Shown one piece after another: positions 1 through 12,305 of a DNA stretch of 64,000 bases. Under the pieces are notes generated by a model, which saw only the letters and a list, made by a program, of their open reading frames with translations, searched no databases and had not been told where the DNA came from. The translations under genes and the position numbers were made by a program. The stretch's first letter is position 1. Every line of letters begins with the position of its first letter. The stretch is from Lagopus muta (lineage: Eukaryota; Chordata; Aves; Galliformes; Phasianidae): contig NC_064439.1 in NCBI RefSeq assembly GCF_023343835.1, positions 41,967,508 through 42,031,507 of the forward strand, written 5' to 3'.

Positions 1-2130
1 GGAACAACACTTCCCCTTTCTCCCCTCTCCCTATTAGTTGGCCAAAGAAATCAAGCGCTGAAAGCAGCTTTACGGGGGGCATCAAGAGAGGCACAACCCA
101 CGCAGGTCCCTTCCCCTGGTTATCAAAGCTCACCCATTACTTTCAAGAGCAGCAGGTTAAAAGAGGATGGGCTCTACCTTGGGCAGCAAGAAGCCTTCAG
201 GATCTCAGGCGGCGCTGCTCCCTTCTTCTGTCCTCGACTCACAAGTTCTCACAAGGTTTATTCTGGTGGGGAGATTTGGTGATAGTGGGTGCTGGATGGG
301 CAGCTGCCAGTTACAGAGAAGGTTTTGAGACAAAGTGAAGGGCTTGAAGCTGCAGTAAACAGGAAAAGGTGAGAGGGCTCAAAAAGATATGCTGCAAAAC
401 AAAAATCAAATACGACTCTTTGTGAAGGCAGTAAAGGTGTCACAGTAAGAGGTGCTCCCTTTAGCAGAACTTTTCCGATCTCACCTTCCTTGCAGCCACC
501 CCTAATTTAAATAAAAAATTGCCAAGTGGAGATGTCTGCACATGATCACGTCTGTGTTACGTGATTGCTGCATGCACCAAGTGCTGGACGCTCACAAATT
601 TGCATAGATCCATTAAACTCGATAATTCTGCAGCTTCTTACAGAAACAGAAGTTATTTCCAAGAAGCATATTTTAGTTTTTCTTTTCCTTCTGCTAATAC
701 CAACCTGCATATTGCAGACTGATTAAGTCCCTTCCTATCAGTAGTGTACAACCTCTGAGCAAAATGAGAACTGACAGTTACCTCTGCATCTTTGCAATTT
801 TCTTTTAAGCATCCTGTGTTCAACTGGGGACATTGTAGAGTTTCTTTGCTCCCCTGGAATTTCTTAAAGTGTATTTTGGTTCATTTGGGACACACGGTCA
901 GAGATAAAATGGTGGAACAAGGGCAGGCTTGACAATTTTTATTTTACACAATCACTTGAAATAATTTTATGCTTTATGAAAAACTGTAAATTATGGTAGT
1001 GCTCTGTAACGCAGCTGAATGATACTCTTTTCATCCATTAATCTCAGCAATTTTCCTCACTTACAGAGAACTCAAAAGATTTGCCTGGAGCCCCAGAGAA
1101 GTATGTGGCAGCTCCAAAACGTTACTGTCATTAATGCTATAACCCATTCTTCAGCAGTGGCCAGCGGCTTCAGCCCCACGTAGCCTTCCAGTGTGTAGAC
1201 TGTTGTATGAACATGCAATGAAAGGCAGTCACAAAGAGTAGAACTAAATTCTATCGACAGATGAAGTAAAAGTGAGAAAATGGGCTGGGAGGTAAAAGAA
1301 GCAGCCTAACAGAGGACCTGGTGGAGTCAAGAGCATGGTCACAAGGACCAGAGTTGCCCCATGAGGTGTTCACAGTGCTGCCGACTACGCAACATCACCC
1401 ATTTACCAGGTACTGTCACCTAGGAGTCACAGCTCCTATTCTTTATTTTATCCAATTATATTATTTTTTTATTTGCTTATTTTGTAGAATATTTTCAGGA
1501 ATGTTGTTGGAGTAGAACTTGATTTTACCTTCTTCCCTCTCTTACTTACATTTTAATTTAGTGATTAATAATATGTCGATAGTATGTCCCACTGTTACAG
1601 ACACACTGTACAACGTAATGTAGTTCTGTTGTATGTGCTCAGAAAAAAATGTGTCATGATGTGGGACAGCAGAGAAATGTCAGAAGAGACGCTGCTTGTA
1701 CAGTATAGAGGGGAAAGAGGTCCAGGACCTTGAAGGTAAGGGAAAGAGATTCATTGAACATGAAAAAAGAGAAACTGCAAGTGAAGGAGCCTGGCAACTG
1801 CAGTGGCAGAGGGACAGCTTTGGGCATATCATTGAGGACTGCACTGGCAAGGGTAGTGATGATCTGGTAATGGGGAGAGGGTATGTGGGGGCTTTTTTGA
1901 GAGCCACTGGAAAGCTTGGAAGAGGGTATATGGAAGGAGATGGGCAAGGTGTGTTTCCAATACAACCCATATCTTCCCAGATACTTTTTTAGCATTTGAG
2001 TGGTGTTGGCTATGCTGGCAAACAGGATTTTCCTACCCAACTGATGATAGCCCTTTGATGTTCATTTGAGGAGGATAGGAAAGCAGGAAGTGCAGTATGT
2101 GAGCAGAAGCAGTAAGATAAGTAAGGTGTC
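1..2130. other. Intergenic, no gene seen
   Basis: I see no supportable gene here. Open frames are under 70 codons and lack recognisable protein motifs. Base composition is AT-leaning and ordinary for avian intergenic DNA. Confidence 0.6.
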
Positions 2131-2349
2131 AGGTAGGATATTTGGAAAAATTTCTTCTAGGAAAGAGTAGTGAGGCAGTCGCACAGGCTGCCCGGGGAGG
2201 TGGAGCAGTCACTGTCCTTGGAAGAGTTCAAGGGTGTGGATGTGGTACTGATGGATGTGGTCAGTGGGCATGGTGGGGGTGGGCTGACAGATTGGACTAG
2301 GTGATCTTAGAGATCTTTTCCAGCCTTGATGGTTATATTATTCTGTGAA
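2131..2349 (+). repeat. CR1 LINE 3' fragment
   Basis: This stretch has the avian CR1 3'-UTR signature: a 'cacaggctgccc' core near 2180, a 'gtggtcagtgggcatgg' segment, a 'ttggactaggtgatctt' segment near 2295 and a 3' end resembling 'ttctgtga'. It reads in plus orientation. CR1 copies are usually 5'-truncated, and this is a short tail with no coding capacity. It closely resembles the copies at 7240 and 26620, which suggests one subfamily. Confidence 0.85.
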
Positions 2350-5300
2350 ACAAACGTAGAAGTTGAAGGTCAGATTTCAAAGTGCTGAATGAAGCCAGAT
2401 GGAAAGCAGGGAGCAGGAAGCTGCGGGGCAGAGGTCTGGGGAGTATGTCCCCTTGCAGGAAGTACGAGAAGGCCAGGGTGCTACCAACGAGCCTGGTAGG
2501 AACCAGGGCAGACCTGATTCTCATCTGGTTGTTAAAACCTGCCTGAACCCCCTCTGAGAGCTCTTCTCCAGATACCCCGGCAGCTGCCTTTCAGCATCTC
2601 TCTCGCTCTAACTGCTACTATCATTTTTTGTACCTCCTCTCTTGTGGGCTTTCCTGTGAGACAGAAATATGCTACAGCAATGTCAGGCCTCAGCCCAGGG
2701 AGGCAACTGGCTGTCAGTATCTCCTTGATACAGCCCGCGGCCAGTCTGATGTGGCACCCACATGCCATGCTCCATGCACCCAGTATTGCCGAGCAAGAGC
2801 CGTGTGGCATCACTGCTTTGGTGACACCACCAGTGTGCTGGCTCCTCAGCCACCAGCCAGGCTAGAATTGAAGGGAAAATGTCACCATATGAAGAGTGTC
2901 CCAGCTCATCTCCTGATGGTTGGGTAGCAGAGGTAAGGTTTTCATGTGGGCACTGGGGAACATCACACCTTGAGGCTCTGTGCCACACTTCCCCTTTATT
3001 TGCCGCCTGCTGCCGTTGTTACCACAACACCGCTTGTGTTTATTTAACACATCCACCACAAAGTTACGGTTTCTGCTGCTTTATCTTCTGTTACAGCGAT
3101 ACCTTCAGTGGGGAAAAAAATGTGCAGCACTTTGTCTACCCAAGGACTTCTCAGCCCAAAGGTGACCACCACATGACAGTAACATGGAGCTCCAAACCAC
3201 CCAAACCTCACAGCAGAGGCCGTGGCCAAAGTGAATCTTGCCACAAGACAAATAGCATTGTCAAGTTCTCAGTTCTTGCAGAGCACACTTGTTCAGCCCT
3301 GACAGCTGTCCTAAGGGATTTTCTTCACCCGTGCCACAATGGCAGCTCCTCAGCATTGGGATGGTGGCCATTACTGGCTGCAAAGCTGCTACACCTACTC
3401 TTGTGGAAACCTTTTTCCTTCTACAGACGATCTGGATGAATTAAGCTTGAGCATGAGGAGGAAGCTTCAGTTCCAACAGAGTACACCAGTAGCAAGAATG
3501 AGCCTCGGGCCTGAGGATCGAGGGTGTTGAGCCCACCAGCAGCTCAGGCCTTTGGTGGGGCTGCTGGGAAGCCTTGCCCCCTGCACGCAGATGTCAGTGC
3601 CACAGCTGTTAGGGAAAGGCGAGAATGGAAACAAAGCTCAGACAGAATGTCTCAATTTAGAGTGGACCCACAAAGATGACAGAGTCCAACTCTCAGCTCC
3701 AAACAGAAACACCCAAAATTCTATGTCTGAGAGCACTATCCAAACGCTCCCTGAACTATGGCCCTAGGCAGCCTGCTCCATGCCCACTGCCCTCTGAAGA
3801 AGAACTTTTACCTGACACCCAACTTGACCCTCCCCTGTCACAGCTTCATGCTGTACATGATACCAAGTAAAATTGAGACCTTTCCCTTTTTGTCACCAAA
3901 GTGGTTCAGTTCAGCCTGACTGAATTGCTCTGAAATTGCCAAGCTGGTGGGGGGATTTCTGCCTCCAAACTGGAGAAAAATTTATTCTGACAAATTCTGG
4001 CCAAAGCATTGTCACTTTTCATTTTTCGAATGTGTCATTTTCAAAAATTTTGTTTATATAAATAACTTCTTCTAAGCCTCCTTCCTCAAAAACACACAGG
4101 CACCTAAAATTCCAAAAAACTTCCAGTAGAACTGAGATCTGTTGGTTCTGCTGATAGCAATTTTTTTTTTTCCCAGATTGATCAGGAAAACATTGACTTG
4201 TATTGCTGTATAACAGTGTGTAGTGACACATAGAAGCCTATATTTGGCATTGTTCTGCCCATCTCCTGCAGCAGATGCTGGTTGCAGACAAAGAAGCTGG
4301 CAGCCAGGGAATCCTCTGAAGACTGATGCTGACTTTGTTTGGGAGGAACAGCTGGTGGTGTTCTGTGGGGTCTGGGTCACCTCCCTCTTCTCCACGCTTT
4401 GCTTTCCACTGTCAGCTCTAAAGCTGCACAGATTATGGCTTTGACAGCTGCAGACTTGCACAACCGCTCCATTTCACCACAGCAAAAATCAGCGTGTTGC
4501 AAAATGTCCAGGACAGTAACTCATTCATAACAATGTGAGCAGGGAATGGGGTTTTCTCAATCATGTTTTGTGACAGAGTCACTGCGTGGCAGAAAGAAGC
4601 AAACAAATACATCTCTTGTGTACAGGATCCTTGAGAACAAGGACCCTTCTGTGCTCATCTCTTGGATGATGCTACTTTCACATCCTGTTTCTTTACCACT
4701 TAAGTTTTTAAATTCTTGCTGTCTTAGACCTTTCAAATGCCAGCACCTGGGCACCTCTGCTTTGCCTCAGGGCTGAGTGCAATGCAAGCAAGGATCAATT
4801 AGCAAGGTGACAGAAGACAGGGATGGATGGGATACTGAGAGGACCCTTAGCTCAGTTCCTTCTACATGGATGCTCAGCCTGCTCCTACAGCCCCTGCTTT
4901 TCCCCAGTGCCTTACAATTCACCCCAGTGCTTCTGCAGCCTCTCTCCTAGCAAAGCTGTCTTAATACTCAATCCAAAATTCCCTTGGTGTGATTTAAGTC
5001 AGTTTTTTGTCCTATCTGTGGAAGATCAGGTGCTACTTACTTCCAATTTCTTTTCTCTTTTTTTTCCTTTTAGGTCATGCTTTCTAAAGTGTTAGTAGTA
5101 GCCAGTCTTATTTAGCAGCTGCCCAGTTGTCCTTAACCTTTTTCCAATACAATGCTCAAAACTTGATGCAGAGCCCCAGCTGAGGTCTGACCCCTGAAAA
5201 GCAGGACAAATGAGTCCCCTCCCTGGAATAGCTGTTGACTTCTGCAGTCACGTAGCATCACTGATTCATGCTTCCCTCTTTTTTCTCCAGAACTGCTGTC

Positions 5301-5489
5301 TTCCTCATCTCATACCCTTGGCTGAACTTGCCCCAGTGCAGGACTGTTACTCCTGGCCTTTGTAATTTATCAAGCTTACTTCGAGCAGTCATCCTGTCCC
5401 TCTTTGCCTTTGAAGGCATGCCTAAGGTGGTGGAAAGCAGAAATAAAAGGATGAAAACCTGCACTGGTTCTTCATCCAGAGCATTAATG
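2350..5489. other. Intergenic, chance ORFs only
   Basis: The longest open frame is 186 codons at 2879-3439 (+). It shows no domain, signal or splice context that I recognise. Around 5100-5240 the text faintly resembles reverse-oriented CR1 internal sequence, but it is too diverged to call. Confidence 0.5.
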
Positions 5490-5850
5490 AGAATGCTGAC
5501 ACCTGCAGGGAAAGAGAGTACTCCAGGGGTCAGTACTAGATCCAGTTCTGTTAAGCACCTTAATGACATGAAACCAGGCTGAGTGGCTGATACACCAGGA
5601 GGTTGTACTGCCATCCAGAGGGACCTGGACAGGCTGGAGAATGGGCTGCCAGAAGCCTCATGAAGTTCAACAAGAAGTGCCAAGCCCTGCACCTGAGGAG
5701 GAACAACCCCAGGCACCAGGACAAACTGAAGCACAGGAGGTTCTCTCTGAACTTCAGGAAGCACTTTGATGTGTGGGTGACGGAGCTCTGGTACAGGTTG
5801 CCCAGAGATGTGGTGGAAGTACCCGTCTCAAGGAGATGCATTTGTGCTGT
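5490..5850 (+). repeat. CR1 LINE fragment (diverged)
   Basis: Phrases typical of the CR1 3' coding/UTR region occur in order. They are 'ggggtcagtacta' near 5527, 'gagggacctggacaggctgga' near 5617, 'aagttcaacaagaagtgccaag' near 5662 and 'ttgcccagagatgtggt' near 5800. Orientation is plus. Frameshifts and divergence mark it as an old copy, so its ends are approximate. Confidence 0.75.
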
Positions 5851-7239
5851 GGTTCTATCTCTCCCATCTCCCCTTGCTCTCCCCAGGGACAAGAAGAGAG
5901 GTTTTCTTCGTGCTGCTGCCCACAGGGAGGTGTGAGGAGGGTTTGGTAATGCTGCAGATAAATCTGTATTTCAGCTGCTGGTAAACAGGAAGCTGCCGAG
6001 CAGCTTCGTGCTCTTTCTCGGTTTTTTAGGTTCTTTTGGTCTGCCTTTTGTAGCTGTTCTTTTTTGCTTATTTCATCTCAGGAAACACATTTTCTGCCAC
6101 CTCTTTCAGGAAATGTGCAAGATAGAAAAAGTGTTGTAAACCTCATGGTTAGCTCAGCCTGCTCGGAGGTTGGCGGTGAGTCAGAGCACCAGGCACCAAG
6201 GACAGTTGCACTGGCAGAAGCCCACAAGCTAATGGTGGTAGTAAGGCTAAAGGGATTTGACTGCAGAATACAGGCTCTTGAACATAGTTATGCTATGATC
6301 AGACTTTGCACCAGTATCAGTAATGGCTTTCAAAGCCTTTTAGTCGAGCATCAGGGCACAGCTGCTGTCCACAGTTGCAGCACCAGGCTCTTTGGAATTT
6401 ATTTTCAATTCCAAAGATCCACCAGTGATCTGCTGAGCTGCCCAAACCAGGCTCCCTGCCACCCACTGAAATCAAGAGCAGCCCCTCCAAGCCACTGCTG
6501 CAGAACTTGCTGGGGAGAGAGACAGCCACTGCAGATATGTGGCCTGCAGGGATCGGTGCTCACCACCTTCAGATCTACCCCTGATCTTGCTGCTAGTGAT
6601 ACCTTCAGGCCCTCCATTAACCTTGAAAGGGAGGATGGGTTTCCTGCCAAGAGGCTGACTTTGCACTGATGGGATGGAGTTCACATTGTGCATCTACACT
6701 TCATACCATCTCTTAGCCTTCACACCAGGGAGGACAATTTAGGCTAGGGAGGTACAGCAGAGACCCCATGTCCATCACCTACACTTGCCTCCTCTCTGGT
6801 GGGCTGGGAATAGATGTGCACAGCTCAGTAAAAATAAGAAATACAGCCCAAAACATTCTGAAAAATGCCTGGTCCAATGAGAAGTCACGGCTGAGCCACA
6901 GGGCTTTACGCAATCTTTGAAGAAAAAGGAAGGTCTTGGATTTGTCTCAAGTAATGTTGAATATTCAGTCATGAAAAAGATTGCCTTGGATGCCTGTTTC
7001 ATTTACAAGCTGCTCTGCTTGTTTCATGATTATTCTATCGAATATTCACAAAGTAAATGATATCAAACTCAAAAAGCCTTCCCAGCATGAGCCTTCCCTA
7101 AAGAAGGGCCTAGAGCACAGGTGATGGCAGTCAGTGCTGGGAGACCGTCACAACTCACTTTGCCAACAGCAGTTGTCAGAAGCTGGGACAAAGAGGGTTT
7201 GTCCTTCTGATTACATAGGATTGTTATCAGAATGAGGGA
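5851..7239. other. Intergenic, chance ORF of about 200 codons
   Basis: One frame stays open at 6064-6669 (+) but it opens on a non-ATG codon, and the translation is low in any recognisable motif. No splice-supported gene is visible. I treat this stretch as non-coding. Confidence 0.5.
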
Positions 7240-7448
7240 TCGAAAGGCAAAATTTCTCCAAAAGAGCAGTGATGCAGTGGCACAGGCTGCCCAGGGAGGT
7301 GGTGCAGTCACCATCCCCAGAGGTGTTCAAGAGCCGTGTGGATGTGGCACTGAGGGACGTGGTCAGTGGGCATGGTGGGGGTGGGATGGCGTTGGACTAC
7401 GTGATCTTAGACAGCTTTTCCAACCTTAACGACTCTATGATACTATGA
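7240..7448 (+). repeat. CR1 LINE 3' fragment
   Basis: This is a plus-strand CR1 tail with 'gcacaggctgcccagggagg' near 7280, 'gtggtcagtgggcatggtgg' near 7358, 'ttggactacgtgatctta' near 7392 and a terminal 'ctatgatactatga' microrepeat. It is the same subfamily as the 2131 and 26620 copies. Confidence 0.88.
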
Positions 7449-10400
7449 AAGACAGATCAGAACACCCCCCCCTATTCCTGCAATGTCTCGCTTTAATTTT
7501 CTAAGTCTTCAGTTTTGGAAAATGGAAAATTAAGACAGAAATTTTCCACTGCAATGCAGTAAAATAGATCTACAATTCAAGAGAGTAAAATGAAATCATA
7601 CCTTTAAAAAAAATCAACAAGGTTTTGGGGTTTTCTTTGCCTTTTGAAATGTGAATTGCTATTCTGATAAGACATCAGACAGCAGCTGACCACAGGTACC
7701 ACAAGAGGTTAACATTTGATGTACTTCTCAGTAATGCATGCTGCTCAAGTACAAGTGTGCTTCTAGTATGTTTTCTTTTATTTTGTCAGTGTCAAGCTTT
7801 GTGTAAAGCACACCTTTCTCCTCTCCCATTGCACAAAAGAGGAGGTGACTGTACAGAGAAATAACACAGCTGTCTTGAGCCTCTGCAGAACCTCAGATAG
7901 AAAAGGATTATTATACCTCTCGCCTCGTTACAAACTCAGTCCTGCCTGCCTCTGGGAATCACAAGCATAACATCAAAGAAGCTTTTAGTAAAAATTTGGC
8001 TTTTGTTACATCTTAGGTCAAGGGACCAAAACTACAGTCTGGTAGTGGCCAGCATCATGCAAGGGATCCTCAGGTGTTACAGGACCTGCCAAGAGCAGCT
8101 TTCTCCAGTCTTCCACCTGATTTCTGATCCCAAGGATGCTTAGTGGTACTCCAAGAAATGGAAGAAAACTTGTGTAGGCTTCTGGGCATGCATGAAACAA
8201 ACAAGGAATCTCAGAAACAAACTCAAACTCAGGAGTCTGGAAATGACACCAAGAAGTTGATCTGGCATAACCTAGCCTCAATTACAGTGAGCCTAACTCT
8301 TGTTTCAGCACAGCTGTGCTGTTCCACATCATGTACAGGAAGCACTGCAGAAACGTCTGCCTGCTCTGGCTGAGAATAGGAGCAGCAGGGAGATAGTTTT
8401 CATGCAGAGAGAGAAAATCATGCTTTCATGAACGACAGCCAGGGATATGAGGTCTCCTGAAACAGAGGTGACCTGTTTCACTTGAAGCATTTTTGGAGAT
8501 CTAGCTTGGTGTGTAAGGGTGACCCTCTGGCTACTTCTAAAGTGTGAACATACAGTGCCTGAGCTGAATACATCCTCTGTTCCCTTCCTAGCACATCTGA
8601 TTTCAAATCCTCCCTTGTCTTGGGTGCAGGTGCTGGGGACCAGCTTACAGCAGGTGGAAGCCCCAGGTTGCTGTCAGAGGCATTGGCTTACTGCCACCAG
8701 AACACACAGGTGCAACAATATGGTGATAGAGAATGCTGGAGCGAGCAATGCAAGCAAGTGGAGGTGCAGCCGCAGGAGGAGGCATGGAGCAGCTATTTGG
8801 CCTCAAGGAGTCCAGAATACAAAAGGATGGTGCAAAAAGGAAAATGACAGGGCAAGTGAGAGGGTTTGGGAAAGTTGGCCCTGACAGTGGCTTGGCAAAA
8901 TGCATTCCCATGCGCATGCCTTCAGATGCTACCTACCTCTCCGTCAGTTCAGCTTCAGCCTCCTCCTTCTCCTCCCGGGCTGGTGCTGTGAGAGCTGTGT
9001 GCAAGCAGCGGGGGGCTGCAGGCAGGAGCAGTGTTCAGCACAAGCAACAGCTGTTGGCTACAGGCTGCCGGGACGTGTGGGCAGGAGCAGAGGCTGGCAT
9101 GGAGACAGTGCTTTGGGCACAGAGGCTGCCCCCCTTCTAAGAACTCAGTTACACTTACAGCCCAGTTTTCTGGACTACATGTTGCTCTGTATAAAAGCTG
9201 TGATCTCCTTGATGGCTGTGGCTGCCAGATTTCTTCTTTGCCTCAGACTGTGAGATGCGATCCTGCCCAATAGCCAGAGCTCCCTCCACTAGCAGGAGAG
9301 GACTTGGGCTCATCCAGGCCTCACACCTCAATCCTCCTCTCCCTGGAAGCCAGCACCAATATCCTGATGGCCAAAATGTCCAGGGGCAAGGGCTGCCTTG
9401 AGATGTCATGGGATGGCAGAGGCCACCACAGGACATCAGAGGCCACCATGGGAGATCAGAGGCAGACATGAAGGACATCCAGAGGGCATCCAAACACCAT
9501 AGAAGGGCAGCAGGAGGAGGGATGCATACATTAAGCTGTCCAGACCCAGTTGCTGCCATGAATCCAACACAGATACAGTTGTCTCTAAAGCACCTGGACA
9601 CATATGTCCCCAGTACATCTAGAAACAGGTGTCTCGGTGTTCGTGTGTTGGGCATTGCTTGCATACGTGTCCCAACAGCTGCGGGCACACAGACAGAAAG
9701 GTGTGAGTGAGTTCTGCATTGAAAGAATTCACTCCCCCTGAGGATATGTTTGAAATAAAACACTTTCCTTGAGGATAAGTTTTGAAGTAAGCATGTGGCT
9801 GCACTGCTGCTGAAATATCATTTCCTTCATGGCTGCAGCCAGTTTGGGGTGTGGGGTGTTCAATCTGATCCTGCCAACGTCCATTCTCCCTCTGCTCTTT
9901 TGAGCCCACATCACCTGAGGAAAGTGAGCCTGGCACGATTTGAAATGCAACCAAAAGGAAAACCAGAGCTCCTTCTGCCTCTGAAGCAAATCTCTGCAAA
10001 CCAGAGAAACCTGCACTTTGAGGGAGTTTCCAAGATAGCCTCAGTGCCCAGGGAGGACTTAATGGTTGCAGGAAGCATTCACCTCCCGTGTTTGCAGTTG
10101 AGCTGTTTGACAGCACTACGTGGGCTTTATGGGCAAGGGAGCATCTATCTTACTGCAGATCCTTGCCAGACTGCATACGCATGGCCATCTCTGGCAGGGC
10201 TGGGGGAGCAATTAATTCAAGCAGCAATTGTGGTTGGGGAACGCAGCCAATGCCCTCACCAGCCCACGGTGAAACACAGCCAAGCTGTGCCTCTGCCACC
10301 TGCAGCAGCAAGGCCTTGTACCACCAGAGGTAGGCAAAGAGCTGAGGTGAACAATGAAGTCAGGTAATGAAAGTGAGGATTGGCGTACTGTGAGGGAGAG

Positions 10401-11829
10401 GCCAAGCGGTGCCATGGACATGCAGGACTGGTTGGATGGGCAGTGCAGCACACGGAGAGAAACAGCAGAGGCAGGAGCCTTGGCCACACTTGAGTTCATC
10501 TTTCTTCCAATGCCTCTCTCATCTGTGTAGACTTGAGGAACCAATCTCTGCTGGCAGCATCACCAGATGGACAGAGATGATCTTCTGCCACTAACAAACA
10601 CTTACCTTATCCTGCTGCAAACTTAGAGCAGGACCTGGCCACCAAGCATCTGGTTCCCCTTTATGCAAAGCCTATTTGAATACATGCCTGGGTTTCCACT
10701 TTTGGCACACAGCTGCATGCCTGTCTGGCTCTGCAGAGCAGGTGGCTGGGTGCCCACCCACCTAGTGCTCTGTCACCAGCAATCATCACATAGCCTGGAA
10801 TTGCTATTTTATGTCTCTCAGAAAAAGAGGAGACATTTTCCAAAGTATGTACGCTTCTTTCCCTTGCCCCGTAGTTTTTCAATATTGTGAGGATCAGGCT
10901 TGCCCAAGATTCCTACCAGCAGAGGGGACAGGATCTGGACAAAACTCCAGCTGGGCAATGGCAACCAGGATGTAATCTATGCTGCATGACCAACAGCTGG
11001 GAGCAAGCCAAGCTCCACCATTTACCCCAGACCTTGATCGCTGTCTGCTGGCCTCACAGCTCAGGCTCAGCCACCTATTGTGTGGTGTTATTTTTGTGGT
11101 ACCCTAAAGACACAGTACTTTCCCAAACATATGCTATAAAATAAGCTGAAGTGTCTTCGGAAGAGATGAATTCAGAAGCTTTACCTTCTGGAGGCAGTTT
11201 CATCTCACACCCCCATCTAGCATCCAGTCTCAATGAACTTGGGGGACTCCAGCTCTGACCCCATTTCCAACAGCCCAAATGAATGGAGGAAGAAGATATG
11301 GGGTAACTACAACAGTGCTATGCTGCAGTATTGCTCTTGTTTTGGGAAGCACCCTTGAGACACAGCAGAACTGGCTCTCTGAGGCAGCACAGAGCAGCTG
11401 GACATGGAGCCAGCGTCTGGCCTGAGGTCCTGACGTCAAAACCTGCACTGTTGAAACATCTTGAACATTCACCATCACACATCAAAACCAATTGGTGTCA
11501 CGGGACTGTTGGTATTGCTGTCCAGCCTGCAACAGGGAGCTGAGGTTACAAAATATCTCGTGTGAAGGAGAGGGCCAGATCCAGGACTGGGAGGGAAGGA
11601 AGTGGGAAGAGAAAGAGGCATGAAGGCCACATTGTCCTCACCCACCTGTCTGCTTTTCTTTTTGTGTAAGTAAAATTAAGAATGTATATATTTCTGATTG
11701 CCACAATGGCTCCAGTTCTACAGCAGGACCACAGCTCTCTCCTTCTGCGATGGACTCACTCTCTACCTCAGCTATGCTGAGATTGAGAAATCTCTGGGAG
11801 AGGTCCCCACAGAAGAGGTTTCCAGTGGA
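7449..11829. other. Intergenic, no supportable gene
   Basis: Several frames of up to about 200 codons overlap on both strands at 9.1-10.4 kb. Opposite-strand overlap and the absence of motifs argue that this reflects low stop-codon density rather than coding. A small direct duplication (TGAGGATATGTTTGAA-like) is present at 9739 and 9770. Confidence 0.5.
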
Positions 11830-12305
11830 AAATACTTAGGAAATCATCCAGTCAATGGTCCACCTATCACCAATAGTACTCACTAAGCCATGACGCTCAT
11901 CACAATGTCTAAATGTTCCTTGAACACTGCCAGGGTCAGTGACTCCACCACCTCCCTGGCAGCCCATTCCAGCACCTGACCACTCAGAGTAGTATTTCCT
12001 AACATCCAATCCAAATCTCCGCTGCTGCAACTTGAGGCTATTCTTCTTGTCTTATCACTAGTTATATGAGAGAAGAGGCCGGCCCCCAGCTCACTACAAC
12101 CTCCTTTCAGGTGGTTATAGAGAGAGAGAAGGTCTTTCCTGAGCTCCCTTAGTTGCTCCTCATAAGGCCTGTGCTCCAGACCTTCACAGCTTCATTGCCT
12201 TTCTCTGGACATGCCCCAGGGCCTTGATTTCTTTCTTGCAGTGGGGGGCCCAAAACTGAACACAGTACTTAAGATGCGGCCTCATCAGTGCTGAGCACAG
12301 AGGTA
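11830..12305 (-). repeat. CR1 LINE 3' fragment, reverse oriented
   Basis: The reverse complement of CR1 3' sequence is present. It runs from 'aaatcatccagtcaatggtc' near 11838, through 'ctgccagggtcagtgactccaccacctccctggcagcccattcc' (given as a region, about 11925-11970), to 'ccaaaactgaacacagtact' near 12250 and 'gatgcggcctcatcagtgctga'. It covers roughly the last 475 bases of the element, 5'-truncated. Confidence 0.9.

Noticed and set aside
2879-3439. Plus-strand frame of 186 codons
   Set aside because: Residue composition is Cys/His/Ser-rich and irregular, with no spacing typical of zinc fingers or secreted cysteine proteins. No supporting context is present.
6064-6669. Plus-strand frame of about 200 codons
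   Set aside because: It opens on a non-ATG codon, has no motif or homologue that I recognise, and shows no splice or polyadenylation context.
9155-10367. Opposing frames of about 165-200 codons on both strands
   Set aside because: Both strands are open together and neither translation has recognisable features. This is best explained by chance low stop density.
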